A stretch of 23,679 bases of DNA from Lachnospiraceae bacterium UBA3282. Its GTDB lineage: Bacteria > Bacillota > Clostridia > Lachnospirales > Lachnospiraceae. A model generated the notes under the pieces. It worked only from the letters and a program-made list of their open reading frames with translations. It did not search any database and was not told the DNA's origin. Where the stretch lies: assembly GCA_002361735.1 (NCBI GenBank), contig DETS01000100.1, positions 1-23,679 of the forward strand, read 5' to 3'. The translations under genes were made by a program, and so were the position numbers. This document shows, piece by piece, positions 14,021-22,737 of this stretch. How positions within the stretch are numbered: position 1 is the stretch's first letter; every line of letters starts with the position of its first letter.

Positions 14021-15382
14021 GTGGGGCAATATAAGAAAAAGGATATGCTGCAGACAGTAGATACCTTGCTTCGCGCAAACGATGCCGCGGCAAAGACCGC
14101 CTCCTCTAATCCGCAGGGCGCATCGGAGGCTCTCGTGCAGTGTCAGGAGTCCGCGATTATGTTGGGGACTGCCATAGAAGCGTATGGCGAAGACTATACC
14201 CCACTCGTGCAGATTCTGGAAGATTACTGCGAAAACCTTTATCAGATGAATGAAAGGCTGCTTGACGAGACCTTTCGCCGCAAGACGGCTAAAAAGATTC
14301 AGAAGCAGTTGACAAGCTTGCAAAACAGCATGAAATACGAGATGCCTGAGGATAAAAAGGAAGTGGTATTTCTTCCTTATAAGGCATCCATGTGGGATTC
14401 TCTCGAGAGCGTCTGGAAGGCGGCGGATGCCGATCCCGACTGCGACGCCTATGTGGTTCCCATTCCTTATTTTGATAAAAATCCCGACGGGAGTTTCAGG
14501 GAGGAGCATTACGAAGGAGACTTGTATCCTAAGGATGTGCCGATCACCCGTTACGATGAATATGATCTGGAAGCACACCATCCGGATGTGATTTACATTC
14601 ATAATCCTTATGACGAGTGCAATCATGTGACCAGCGTGCATCCGTATTTTTATTCCAAGAACTTGAGAAATTTTACAGATAAATTGGTATATATTCCTTA
14701 TTTTATATTGGGAGAGATCGAGCCGGATGATCAGGCGGCTATAAACGGTATGAAGCATTTTTGCTTTACGCCGGGGACGATTTATGCGGATCGGGTGGTC
14801 GTCCAGTCAGAGAAGATGCGGCAGATTTACATCAATGAGTATCTGAAAGCCGCAAAAGAAATGGGGCTGCCCGGTGAGCATGTGGACAGAAGGTTTCTGG
14901 AAAAGAAGTTTCTGGGGACAGGCTCTCCGAAGCTCGATAAGGTGCTTAGTACAAAGAAAGAAAACCTGGAGATTCCGACGGAGTGGTTAAAGATCATTGA
15001 GAAGGCGGACGGGAGCTGGAAGAAGATTGTTTTTTATAACACCAGTGTGAGCGCGCTTTTACAGCATAGTGAGAAGATGCTGCAAAAGATGGAATCAGTA
15101 TTTGAGACATTCAAAGAAAATAAGGATGAGGTGGCGCTGCTTTGGAGACCGCACCCGTTGATTCAGGCGACGATCGAGAGTATGAGACCACAGCTGTGGG
15201 AGGAGTATCAGAAGATACGAGATAGGTATATAGAAGAAGGCTGGGGGATTTATGATGATTCGGCGGATTTGGACCGGGCGATCGCCATCAGCGATGCGTA
15301 TTACGGGGATGGAAGTTCTGTGGTGCGGTTGTGCTGGGAAAAGGGAATGCCAGTGATGATGCAGAATGTGAGTTGTTTGTAA
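14021..15382 (+). CDS. CDP-glycerol glycerophosphotransferase-like protein
   Basis: 453 aa from a GTG at 14021 with GGAAAGGA about 12 bases upstream; a GTG at 13994 and an ATG at 14045 are alternatives. An N-terminal helical segment of about 110 residues (including ETFRRKTAKKIQKQLTSLQ) precedes a GT-B-like fold. Recognisable C-terminal elements are LWRPHPLIQATIE and AYYGDGSSVVRLCWEKGMPV, equivalent to the HP and DYSS regions of CDP-glycerol transferases. Family members transfer polyol-phosphate or related groups during wall or capsule polymer synthesis. The first gene of the glycan cluster, it directly follows the omega-RNA-like region with no terminator or clear promoter between. Confidence 0.75.
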   Translation: MGQYKKKDMLQTVDTLLRANDAAAKTASSNPQGASEALVQCQESAIMLGTAIEAYGEDYTPLVQILEDYCENLYQMNERLLDETFRRKTAKKIQKQLTSLQNSMKYEMPEDKKEVVFLPYKASMWDSLESVWKAADADPDCDAYVVPIPYFDKNPDGSFREEHYEGDLYPKDVPITRYDEYDLEAHHPDVIYIHNPYDECNHVTSVHPYFYSKNLRNFTDKLVYIPYFILGEIEPDDQAAINGMKHFCFTPGTIYADRVVVQSEKMRQIYINEYLKAAKEMGLPGEHVDRRFLEKKFLGTGSPKLDKVLSTKKENLEIPTEWLKIIEKADGSWKKIVFYNTSVSALLQHSEKMLQKMESVFETFKENKDEVALLWRPHPLIQATIESMRPQLWEEYQKIRDRYIEEGWGIYDDSADLDRAIAISDAYYGDGSSVVRLCWEKGMPVMMQNVSCL

Positions 15383-15411
15383 AATAAGGTGAGAGAATTT
15401 GGGGAATATGA

Positions 15412-15900
15412 ATGATGGGGTGTACATGGAATGATATCGTTTTGATTATTAGCGATTTCGATGGAGTAATGACGGACAACCGGGTGATGGTTGACGAGAC
15501 CGGAAAAGAAAGCGTGTATGTGAGCCGCGCAGATGGACAGGGTATCAATATCTTGCGTTCGCTGGGAATTGAGTTGGCGATCATATCTACGGACATAAAC
15601 AATGTTGTACAAAAAAGGGCGGACAAGTTAAAAGTAGAGTGTATTCACGGCGTTGAGGATAAAGCAGAGTGTATGAAAAGATACTGCATGGAAAAAGACG
15701 TTCCTCTAAAAAACGTTGCTTATATCGGCAATGACGTTAACGACTATGAGGCGATGCTGCTTGCCGGAATCAAGATCGTGCCGCAGGACGCATATGAGGA
15801 AGTAAAAAGTATTGCGGATTATGTGACAGAAGCAAAGGGTGGCTATGGAGTGATAAGAGAGATTGTGGGCATTATAAAACAAAATAAGGAATCCGTTTAG
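15412..15900 (+). CDS. KdsC/YrbI-like HAD phosphatase
   Basis: 162 aa, the usual size of the KdsC group. HAD motif I is SDFDGVMTDN with Asp15 and Asp17, motif II the Thr in IISTD, and motif IV GNDVNDYEAM. This group removes the phosphate from 8- or 9-phosphorylated sugar acids such as Kdo-8-P or NeuAc-9-P and has no cap domain. Next to a NeuB-like synthase and a CMP-sugar synthetase, the likely substrate is a phosphorylated nonulosonic acid. In some bacteria this domain is fused to the CMP-sugar synthetase; here it is separate. The gene lies 29 bases after the previous one, with GGGGAAT before the start. Confidence 0.88.
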   Translation: MMGCTWNDIVLIISDFDGVMTDNRVMVDETGKESVYVSRADGQGINILRSLGIELAIISTDINNVVQKRADKLKVECIHGVEDKAECMKRYCMEKDVPLKNVAYIGNDVNDYEAMLLAGIKIVPQDAYEEVKSIADYVTEAKGGYGVIREIVGIIKQNKESV

Positions 15901-15910
15901 GAGATATATC

Positions 15911-16795
15911 ATGGCAAACAAAGAGATACGGCTGGGTGACTACCTTGTCAATGAACATTCTTTTCCTTATATGATCGCGGAGATAGGGATCAATCATAAT
16001 GGAGATTTACAGATTGCGAAAAAGTTGATTGACGCCGCGAATGCGTGTCTTTGGAACTGTGTGAAATTTCAAAAACGAGAACCGGACATTGCGGTTCCGG
16101 AAGCACAGAAAAATGTGATGCGAGATACGCCGTGGGGAAGGATAACCTATCTGGAATATAAGAAAAAGGTGGAGTTTGGCAAAGAAGAATATGACTACAT
16201 AGACAGATATTGCAGGGAAAAGCCAATCGCGTGGACGGCTTCGCCGTGGGATATCCCCAGTCTGGAATTTCTGCTGGATTATGATCTGCCTTTTATCAAG
16301 ATTGCATCGGCGGGAAATGCGGACAGAGATATGATAAAGCTTGCCTGTGAAAGCGGGAAGCCATTGCTGGTCTCAACGGGTATGAGTACGCTGGAAGAAA
16401 TAGACATAATGGTGGATTTTCTGGAAAAGCATTCAAATGGCGATTATATACTGCTTCATACAAATTCGGCATATCCAACACCTGCTGAGGAAATCAATCT
16501 GAGGATGATAAAGACGCTGAGGGAAAGATATCACTGTCTGGTAGGTTACAGCGGGCATGAGCAGGATTTGGAGCCATCTGTTGTGGCAACTGCAGTAGGT
16601 GCAAAAGTGATTGAAAGACATGTTACGTTGGATCATAACATGTGGGGAACGGATCAGGCCGCCAGTCTTTCTGTGGCAGCGATGGCAATGCTGCAAGGAA
16701 GAATGAAGGAAGTGCTGGTGATGTTGGGAACAGGAGAGAAGACGGTTACGGAAAGAGAAAAGGAAGTGCGAAGGAAGCTGAGGGGAAATGGATGA
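15911..16795 (+). CDS. neuB: NeuB-family nonulosonic acid synthase, lacking the C-terminal SAF domain
   Basis: 294 aa synthase that condenses a hexosamine-type sugar with phosphoenolpyruvate. The TIM-barrel markers are present: MIAEIGINHNGD at the N-terminus, VKFQKREPD, TASPWDI, IKIASAG, LLVSTGMST, LHTNSAYPTP, VGYSGHE and KVIERHVTLDHNMWGTDQAASL. Typical NeuB, LegI and PseI proteins are about 335-350 aa and end with an antifreeze-like SAF domain; this one stops right after the barrel (REKEVRRKLRGNG). The product (sialic, legionaminic or another acid) cannot be told. AGGAG precedes the ATG, 10 bases after the phosphatase gene, and the stop overlaps the next start as ATGA. Confidence 0.9.
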   Translation: MANKEIRLGDYLVNEHSFPYMIAEIGINHNGDLQIAKKLIDAANACLWNCVKFQKREPDIAVPEAQKNVMRDTPWGRITYLEYKKKVEFGKEEYDYIDRYCREKPIAWTASPWDIPSLEFLLDYDLPFIKIASAGNADRDMIKLACESGKPLLVSTGMSTLEEIDIMVDFLEKHSNGDYILLHTNSAYPTPAEEINLRMIKTLRERYHCLVGYSGHEQDLEPSVVATAVGAKVIERHVTLDHNMWGTDQAASLSVAAMAMLQGRMKEVLVMLGTGEKTVTEREKEVRRKLRGNG

Positions 16796-17034
16796 AGTGT
16801 TTTATATGTGGTGGGAATCGTTTCGTGTGTATCCATAAAGGGACAAGGGATATTTCGCAGATCAATGTGATGAAATGTCAGGAATGCGGTATGGTTCAGC
16901 TAGACTCCGATGTATATAATACCGCGAAAAATTATGAGGGGGGGGGGCATGCTGAAAGAGGCCTATGCAGCGCTGACAGATCAAGTTACGGATATGTCGT
17001 GGAAGACCTGGATACAGGAGACAAAGCCGGATGA
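16792..17034 (+). CDS. zinc-ribbon N-terminal part of a methyltransferase, frame lost at a G10 tract
   Basis: Begins on the ATGA overlap with the NeuB-like gene. The first 50 residues (MKCFICGGNRFVCIHKG, then MKCQECGMVQL) carry two CxxC pairs typical of the zinc ribbon that opens many sugar-modifying SAM methyltransferases. The frame enters a run of ten G residues at 16938-16947 and thereafter encodes unrelated sequence (HAERGLCSADRSS...) until a stop at 17034. With nine G residues the frame would continue directly into the methyltransferase domain as NYEGGGMLKEAYAAL. It is therefore the 5' part of one gene in an OFF state, or a sequencing error at the homopolymer. Confidence 0.8.
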   Translation: MKCFICGGNRFVCIHKGTRDISQINVMKCQECGMVQLDSDVYNTAKNYEGGGHAERGLCSADRSSYGYVVEDLDTGDKAG

Positions 17035-17668
17035 TGACAGGCGGTATGAAGCTTTGAAAGAGTTATGTGCCGGAAAGAATGTGCTGGAGTTTGGCTGCGG
17101 GAACGGTGGGTTTCTCAGAAGGATAAAAATTGCTGCTGCAAATACGGCAGGGATCGAACTGATGAATGAGGCCAGAGATTACCTTTCCAGAGAAGGGATA
17201 TCTGTATATAAATCTCTGGATGAAATACACGAAACCTATGATGTGGTATGTATGTTTATGGTAATTGAGCATTTAAACCACCCGGATGAAATTTTGAAAA
17301 AGATATATGAAGTTTTGAATCCTGAAGGAATTTTTATTTGCGAGACGCCCAATGCAGACGATGCCTTAATTTCTAAATATGATTGCAGGGAATTTCAGGA
17401 TTTTACTTACTGGAGCGAACATGTAATGTTATTTACATCTGAGACATTGGAGAAGTTGACGTTACGGAATGGTTACCAAACGAGACTGAATACACAGATT
17501 CAACGGTATCCTCTGGCAAACCATTTATACTGGCTGGCTAAGGGAAAGCCGGGAGGGCATGTGAAATGGGCGGAATTTAATGAAGAAAAGCTGGTGGATG
17601 CTTATGCGGAGAAGTTGATTAGTCAAGGCGTAGCGGACACCTTATGGTATGTTGGGAAAAAAGATTAA
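16910..17668 (+). CDS. class I SAM-dependent methyltransferase (catalytic part, out of frame with its N-terminus)
   Basis: The methyltransferase domain is intact: motif I VLEFGCGNGGFLRR, then AGIELMNEARDYL, CMFMVIEHLNHPDEIL and EGIFICETPNADD, as in UbiG-like and sugar C-methyltransferases. It lies in the +1 frame relative to the zinc-ribbon part starting at 16792. Local starts exist (ATG at 16910 and at 16949), but neither has a well-spaced ribosome site, apart from the G-run itself. Removing one G would give a single protein of about 290 aa. Expression in the present state is therefore doubtful or reduced. The likely substrate is a nucleotide-linked or assembled sugar of the surrounding glycan pathway. 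Confidence 0.85.
   Translation: MYIIPRKIMRGGGMLKEAYAALTDQVTDMSWKTWIQETKPDDDRRYEALKELCAGKNVLEFGCGNGGFLRRIKIAAANTAGIELMNEARDYLSREGISVYKSLDEIHETYDVVCMFMVIEHLNHPDEILKKIYEVLNPEGIFICETPNADDALISKYDCREFQDFTYWSEHVMLFTSETLEKLTLRNGYQTRLNTQIQRYPLANHLYWLAKGKPGGHVKWAEFNEEKLVDAYAEKLISQGVADTLWYVGKKD
16938..16947 (+). repeat. poly-G tract of ten, candidate slipped-strand contingency site
   Basis: Ten consecutive G residues inside the methyltransferase coding region. The zinc-ribbon frame and the catalytic frame differ by one base exactly here; 9 or 12 G residues restore a single frame. This is the longest homopolymer I noticed in the window's coding DNA. Confidence 0.9.
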
Positions 17669-17685
17669 AATAGCGAGGGAGAAAA

Positions 17686-18744
17686 ATGCTGGATATCAAT
17701 TTTTACATGAAGTTTGATGAGGTTCTTAAGCAACTGGAAACAAAAGAAATAGTTGATAAAGACCAACTGTTTGATGCGCTTGAAAAGATTAGAAGCACGG
17801 AACCGGTGGTCTATAATATTGAGACGACGAACCGTTGCAATATGCGTTGCAAAATGTGCCCCAGGACCACTATGATGACGCGGAAAATCGAGGATATTGA
17901 CAGGGAGACATTTTTAAAAGTAGTTGACCAGTTAAAACCGCACGGGGCCGACGAGTGGGAACGGTGGAAGACGTATTGCAAAGAAAAATATGGGATCCGC
18001 GAGGAGGATGAGCCCAGCGAGAATCACTTCTTTTTATATATCATTTCCAAAGTAATTCAGTTACATGGATATGGAGACCCGTTGCTTGATAAAAATATGC
18101 ACGAGTATATCCAGATATTGCATGACAGAGGCTTTTATTCTTATTTTAGCTGTAATCCTGCAAATATCAATCTTGAGTTGACATATAAGATGCTGGATGC
18201 GGGGTTGGATTATATCAAATATTCCATCGAGAGCGTGGATGATGCGGTACATAAAACAATCCGCGGAGAACAGAGCAATTTTTCTGAAAGCTATCAGAAA
18301 ATACAGGAAGTATTGGATTACAAACATAAACATAACCTGCATACAACCGTTGTTATAACAATGCTTGACCTGAACAGGACAAACCAGCAGGAAGATTATG
18401 AGAAGCTGATGGCGGCATTTGAAGGTATGGATGTATACATATATTTGAAAAGCGAAGATTGTCAATGGTATCGAAAAGATTTTCATGGGACAAAATCCAT
18501 TCATTGGTCAGAAATATGCAAGCATCCGTGGATGACAATGACGATTAAGTCCAACGGAGAAGCGACGATGTGTATGGAAGATTTTAATAATGAAATCATT
18601 CTGGGAGATGTGCACAATCAATCGCTTAAGGAAATCTGGGATGGTGAGGAATACAGGCAGTTTAGAAGGAATCACATAGAGGTGAAAAAAGGAATCAAGT
18701 GTAGCGAACAGTGTGATATGAAGCTGATAGGGGAGCTGCTGTGA
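17686..18744 (+). CDS. radical SAM protein with SPASM-like C-terminus
   Basis: 352 aa. The [4Fe-4S] cluster motif for SAM is CNMRCKMC (Cys51, Cys55, Cys58) in the context IETTNRCNMRCKMCPR. The radical SAM barrel continues with LHGYGDPLLD and YIKYSIESVDD. A C-terminal SPASM or twitch-like region has CKHPWMTMTIKSNGEATMCMEDF, then GDVHNQSLKEIWDGEEYRQFRRNH, ending CSEQC. Such enzymes in glycan clusters do deoxygenation, epimerisation or aminotransfer-linked chemistry on sugars; the reaction here is unknown. An insert of about 30 residues after the first barrel strand (ADEWERWKTYCKEKYGIREED) is somewhat unusual. GAGGGAG precedes the ATG. Confidence 0.9.
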   Translation: MLDINFYMKFDEVLKQLETKEIVDKDQLFDALEKIRSTEPVVYNIETTNRCNMRCKMCPRTTMMTRKIEDIDRETFLKVVDQLKPHGADEWERWKTYCKEKYGIREEDEPSENHFFLYIISKVIQLHGYGDPLLDKNMHEYIQILHDRGFYSYFSCNPANINLELTYKMLDAGLDYIKYSIESVDDAVHKTIRGEQSNFSESYQKIQEVLDYKHKHNLHTTVVITMLDLNRTNQQEDYEKLMAAFEGMDVYIYLKSEDCQWYRKDFHGTKSIHWSEICKHPWMTMTIKSNGEATMCMEDFNNEIILGDVHNQSLKEIWDGEEYRQFRRNHIEVKKGIKCSEQCDMKLIGELL

Positions 18745-18760
18745 TAGGGGGAAATGAAAA

Positions 18761-20077
18761 ATGGGTAAATCGCAAGAATTGTATATAAAAGCAAAAAAAT
18801 TGATTCCAACAGGGACAGAGCTTCTCTCAAAGAGACCGGAAATGTTTCTGCCGGATTTATGGCCTTCCTATTATAAAAAAGCGGAAGGCTGTAGGGTATG
18901 GGATTTAGATGATAAAGAGTATATTGATTTTGCTCAGATGGGCGTTGGTTCCTGTACTTTAGGATATGCAGATGCGGATGTAAACGCGGCTGTTCTGGAA
19001 GCTGTGAAAAACGGGTCTATGTGTACACTTAATTCCTATGAGGAGGTTGAACTGGCGGAACGATTGATTGCGTTGCATCAACCATGGGCAGCGCGGGCGA
19101 GATTTGCAAGGAGCGGCGGCGAAGCTTGTGCAATAGCGGTGAGAATAGCAAGAGCAAAAACCAGAAGAAACAGGGTTGCTTTTTGTGGATATCATGGATG
19201 GAGCGATTGGTATATTTCTGCAAATATTGGAGATGAAACACGTTTAGATGAGCAGTTACTGCCGGGATTGAAGCCAACAGGAGTGCCAAGGATGCTTCAG
19301 GGGACAAATATCCCTTTTATGTACAATGATCTCGAATCGTTAGAGGATGTAGTGCAAAAGTACCCGGATGATATTGCGGCAATCATTATGGAGCCGAGGA
19401 GAGGAGAGGAATTAAAAGAAGGCTTTTTGGAAGGTGTCAGACGCATTGCTGACCGGATTGGAGCAGTATTGATTTTTGATGAGATAACGGCAGGATTCAG
19501 GCTGTGTATAGGCGGAATCCATAAGCTGTATGGCGTACAGCCGGATATGGCTGTGTTCGGGAAGGCATTGGGGAACGGATTCCCAATCACGGCCATTATC
19601 GGAACAAAAGATGTTATGGGTGCAGCAGAGTCGAGTTTCATTAGTTCGACGTTTTGGACAGAAAGAATTGGTTTTGCTGCCGGTGTTGCGACATTAAAAA
19701 AGATGGAAGAAATAAATTCACCGCAAATTTTGATTGATTATGGAGATAAGATCGTTCATGCTTTGACTTCTGCGGCGGAAAAGAACGGATTAAAATTATG
19801 TGTTTCGCACATTGCTCCGTTGGCGCATATTGACTGGGATTACGAGAACGGTCTGGCAGTGCAGACCTTATATGCGCAAATCATGCTCGACAGAGGGTAT
19901 TTGGTGAGCTCGGCAATTTATGCGACAACTGCATATAATGATGAAATTATAGCACGGTTTGCAAAAGATACAGAAGCTGCGTTTGAGATCATTGCAGAAG
20001 CGATTAAAGAGGGAACCGTGGAGAAACAGCTGCGTGGTCCTGTGAAACAGTCCGGGTTTGCCAGATTGGTAAAGTAG
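18761..20077 (+). CDS. class III (glutamate-1-semialdehyde mutase-like) aminotransferase
   Basis: 438 aa PLP enzyme of fold type I. Markers: ARFARSGGEACAIAVRIARA (phosphate-binding region), FCGYHGWSDWY, PLP-pairing Asp240 in LIFDEITAGFR, and Schiff-base Lys268 in VFGKALGNGFP. Class III enzymes of this kind occur in nonulosonic and other glycan clusters, where they act on sugar or sugar-acid intermediates. The nearest housekeeping relative is HemL, but the operon context argues against a tetrapyrrole role. The start has GGGGGAAATG upstream, 16 bases after the radical SAM stop. Confidence 0.9.
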   Translation: MGKSQELYIKAKKLIPTGTELLSKRPEMFLPDLWPSYYKKAEGCRVWDLDDKEYIDFAQMGVGSCTLGYADADVNAAVLEAVKNGSMCTLNSYEEVELAERLIALHQPWAARARFARSGGEACAIAVRIARAKTRRNRVAFCGYHGWSDWYISANIGDETRLDEQLLPGLKPTGVPRMLQGTNIPFMYNDLESLEDVVQKYPDDIAAIIMEPRRGEELKEGFLEGVRRIADRIGAVLIFDEITAGFRLCIGGIHKLYGVQPDMAVFGKALGNGFPITAIIGTKDVMGAAESSFISSTFWTERIGFAAGVATLKKMEEINSPQILIDYGDKIVHALTSAAEKNGLKLCVSHIAPLAHIDWDYENGLAVQTLYAQIMLDRGYLVSSAIYATTAYNDEIIARFAKDTEAAFEIIAEAIKEGTVEKQLRGPVKQSGFARLVK

Positions 20078-20089
20078 AGTGTGGAGAAA

Positions 20090-20872
20090 ATGTTTGATCA
20101 AAACAAAGATGAAGTAATTGCTATCATACCCGCGCGTTCTGGGTCAAAGGGTATAAAGGATAAAAATATAGTGGATGTATGCGGCTTTCCAATGATTGCA
20201 TATTCCATTATGGCAGCCCGTATGTGTAGGGAAATCAGCAGGATCATCGTCTCGACGGATTCTGAAAACTATGCGGAAATTGCAAAGCGTTATGGAGCGG
20301 AGATTCCGTTTTTGCGTCCAAAGGAAATCTCAGGTTCAGAATCGCAGGATATCGAATACCTGAGTCATGCGCTACGATACTTGGGAGAGACGGAGGGCCA
20401 AGTGCCGGAATATCTTGTGCTACTTAGACCGACTACACCAATCAGAGATGTTGAATTGATTCGGGAAGCAATTGGCGTGATAAAAGAAAATGAAATGGCA
20501 AGCGCGGTGGTATCTGTTCACTATGCGGGAGAGTGTCCATATAAGTGGATGAAAGTAGGGGGAGAGGGGTACCTGGAAAGTCCATTTCATGGGATGCGTC
20601 CAGACGATGTCAATCTTCCGAGGCAGTCGTTTGCCAGATTGCTGATTCCGGATGGATATGTTGATGTATTAAAATCGAAAACTATTTTGGAAGATGGATG
20701 TGTGTATGGAAATAGAGCGGTACCATTTTATGTTCCGCAAGAAGTCATTGATATAGATGGCGTGGAAGATTTGAAAGAGGTGCTTTGTACAAATTCAGAT
20801 GAAATAGATATATATAACGAATTGTGTGTTGAATTTGCTGAGACCTTGTCTGATAAAGAAAGCGAGATGTAA
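20090..20872 (+). CDS. neuA: CMP-nonulosonate (acylneuraminate) cytidylyltransferase
   Basis: 260 aa from the ATG at 20090 (GGAG at 20082-20085); an in-frame GTG at 20081 is possible. It has the nucleotide-binding signature IIPARSGSKGIKDKN, then RIIVSTDSENYAEIAKRYGAEIPFLRP, LVLLRPTTPIRDVELI, and the late IDIDGVEDL metal-binding region (VIDIDGVEDLKEV). This is the NeuA/LegF/PseF family, which activates the sugar acid with CTP before transfer. It is a single-domain form; the phosphatase often fused to it is the separate gene at 15412. The symbol is given at family level only, since the true sugar may be legionaminic or another acid. Confidence 0.88.
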   Translation: MFDQNKDEVIAIIPARSGSKGIKDKNIVDVCGFPMIAYSIMAARMCREISRIIVSTDSENYAEIAKRYGAEIPFLRPKEISGSESQDIEYLSHALRYLGETEGQVPEYLVLLRPTTPIRDVELIREAIGVIKENEMASAVVSVHYAGECPYKWMKVGGEGYLESPFHGMRPDDVNLPRQSFARLLIPDGYVDVLKSKTILEDGCVYGNRAVPFYVPQEVIDIDGVEDLKEVLCTNSDEIDIYNELCVEFAETLSDKESEM

Positions 20873-20879
20873 AGGGGAA

Positions 20880-22706
20880 ATGAAGAACTTATTGTGCTGT
20901 GATTCGTTTGAAGAATTGCAAATATTAAAGGGAATATGTGGTTCGGATTACGTCATAGCGACAAATAAATATCCGTTCTACAAGGAAATTAGAAATAATG
21001 AAGAGCAGGCGATTTTTCTGGAGTCAAGTGAAAGTAATCCATATGAGACAGTATGGGATATTTTGGATCAGATTCATCATGTGATCGATGGCTGTAAAGA
21101 CATAAAATATTCAAGGCTGTTTCATTTGTCTTATCATATTGAAGGGGGAATGCCTACAAAATTTGTGCAGACAATTATCAATCTGAATTTAATTTCCCGC
21201 ATTGTAAAAATGCACGGTATTAAGAGCATTTACCTTTTTGATAATAGCGATAATTGGATGATTAATGAAAGTATTTATTTGTATTCGAGGGCATATCATA
21301 TTGAATGTCATATTATAGATAAAGCCAATGTAAATAGAAGCTGTATAGAAAAAGAATGCTTAAAAACTTTGCAGACAATGGATGCAAAACAGGAGGATAT
21401 TGAACATGGAGAATTGGGTATAAAAGAAAAAGAAAGATTTGAGAATATCAAGTCAAGGCCAACAAGAATAGTGGCGGGAAATGCAATTGAAAGCTTAGAT
21501 GTAGGACTCTTGTACTGCATGGCTGTGCCATACAACAAACATGTAGACTGGTGTTTGCGCAGAGTGGAGGCGATAGGACATGAAACAAGGGTGATTTGCT
21601 ATTACGATACTGAGGATGTACAGAAGTTTAAAGATAAGGGATTGCAAGTGGATTGTCTGGAGGACTATTTCTCAGCAGATGAGTTTGTGAGGGAGTATTC
21701 TAAACTTGTACGTGAGAGACGAGACATTTTGAAGGCGTTAGCCTGTGAGTTACATGTAGCATATAAAGGGGTTGAATTATCAGACTATTTGACCCTGAAG
21801 ATAAGAAATCACTATTTTCGTGAATTGATCGAATACCTATATATAGATATTTGCTCCAAAAAATATTTTAGATACCATAAGTTTTCTTATATACACTTAT
21901 GGGGTGATACGAACTATTGGGGTACGTGGATCTGTTATGATAATACGCGGGACAATGCGAGTAAACTTTTCAAAATTGATGGGATTAGCTTTATTACCTT
22001 TGAATCAAAACAGCCGCATGAGGATATGTTGTCTGCGGTGTTTACACCGAATAAGAAGATGTTTCGATTAGGGCTGTCCGCAGATTATTCAGGAAATATT
22101 TTCGAGATTTATGATGTGTTTTTTGGAAAAAAGTATGATTTTTCAATGGTTTTTCCATCACAAAGAAATAAATTCAAAATTGGGTTCTTGCCGACCGGTG
22201 TTTTGAGCGGATTTACCACCTATCAATTTTATTATGGCACTTTAATGAGGTTGATAGATAGACTTTTGGAAGAAAAATATGAGGTAATTTTTAAGAATCA
22301 TCCGTATATGAGCGAGTGCTGGGAAGAAGACGTAAAGTATAAATATAAAGATGAGCGGAGTTTTAAGTTTGTTGATCCGCTTGAACGGATTGATAAGGTG
22401 CTGGAAATCTGCGATGTAGTGATTACAGATACGTCCTGTGCGGCTGTTGATGCAGCAATGGCGAAAAAGCCGGTTTTTTGCATTGTTGACGATCAGGGGT
22501 ATCACCTGATTGGGCAACATGAAAAGGGATTTTCAATCTATCAAAGTATAGATGCGTTGATAAGCGATATGAATCTGGTATTAGATCAAGATAATATCTA
22601 TAAAGGGATGGTTAAGAAACAGAGTGCATATTTGTCTAAACTGCTGGGGGAGAATAGTATTATCAAAAAAGGGGAGATATATTCTGTTTTACAAAAAAAT
22701 AATTGA
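20880..22706 (+). CDS. putative glycosyl/glycerophospho-transferase (CDP-glycerol transferase-like C-terminus)
   Basis: 608 aa from the ATG at 20880, which has AAAGGGGA upstream and follows the cytidylyltransferase stop by 7 bases; an earlier in-frame ATG at 20826 would overlap that gene by 47 bases. The N-terminal half is not recognised beyond a possible Rossmann-like start (KNLLCCDSFEELQILKG) and a region IGHETRVICYYD. The C-terminal part resembles the GT-B donor domain of CDP-glycerol transferases: VIFKNHPYMSECW (HP motif) and ICDVVITDTSCAAVDAAMAKKPVFCIVDDQG. It is probably the enzyme that moves an activated residue of this pathway onto the glycan or protein. Donor and acceptor are unknown. 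Confidence 0.75.
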   Translation: MKNLLCCDSFEELQILKGICGSDYVIATNKYPFYKEIRNNEEQAIFLESSESNPYETVWDILDQIHHVIDGCKDIKYSRLFHLSYHIEGGMPTKFVQTIINLNLISRIVKMHGIKSIYLFDNSDNWMINESIYLYSRAYHIECHIIDKANVNRSCIEKECLKTLQTMDAKQEDIEHGELGIKEKERFENIKSRPTRIVAGNAIESLDVGLLYCMAVPYNKHVDWCLRRVEAIGHETRVICYYDTEDVQKFKDKGLQVDCLEDYFSADEFVREYSKLVRERRDILKALACELHVAYKGVELSDYLTLKIRNHYFRELIEYLYIDICSKKYFRYHKFSYIHLWGDTNYWGTWICYDNTRDNASKLFKIDGISFITFESKQPHEDMLSAVFTPNKKMFRLGLSADYSGNIFEIYDVFFGKKYDFSMVFPSQRNKFKIGFLPTGVLSGFTTYQFYYGTLMRLIDRLLEEKYEVIFKNHPYMSECWEEDVKYKYKDERSFKFVDPLERIDKVLEICDVVITDTSCAAVDAAMAKKPVFCIVDDQGYHLIGQHEKGFSIYQSIDALISDMNLVLDQDNIYKGMVKKQSAYLSKLLGENSIIKKGEIYSVLQKNN

Positions 22707-22737
22707 AAATTTTTGGAAGGAGAAGGGAGGCGCATAA

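Noticed and set aside
16936..16951. The G-run as a ribosome site for an independent start at 16949
   Set aside because: The spacing to ATG is only 1-2 bases, and the frame break between two halves of one known architecture is a better explanation.
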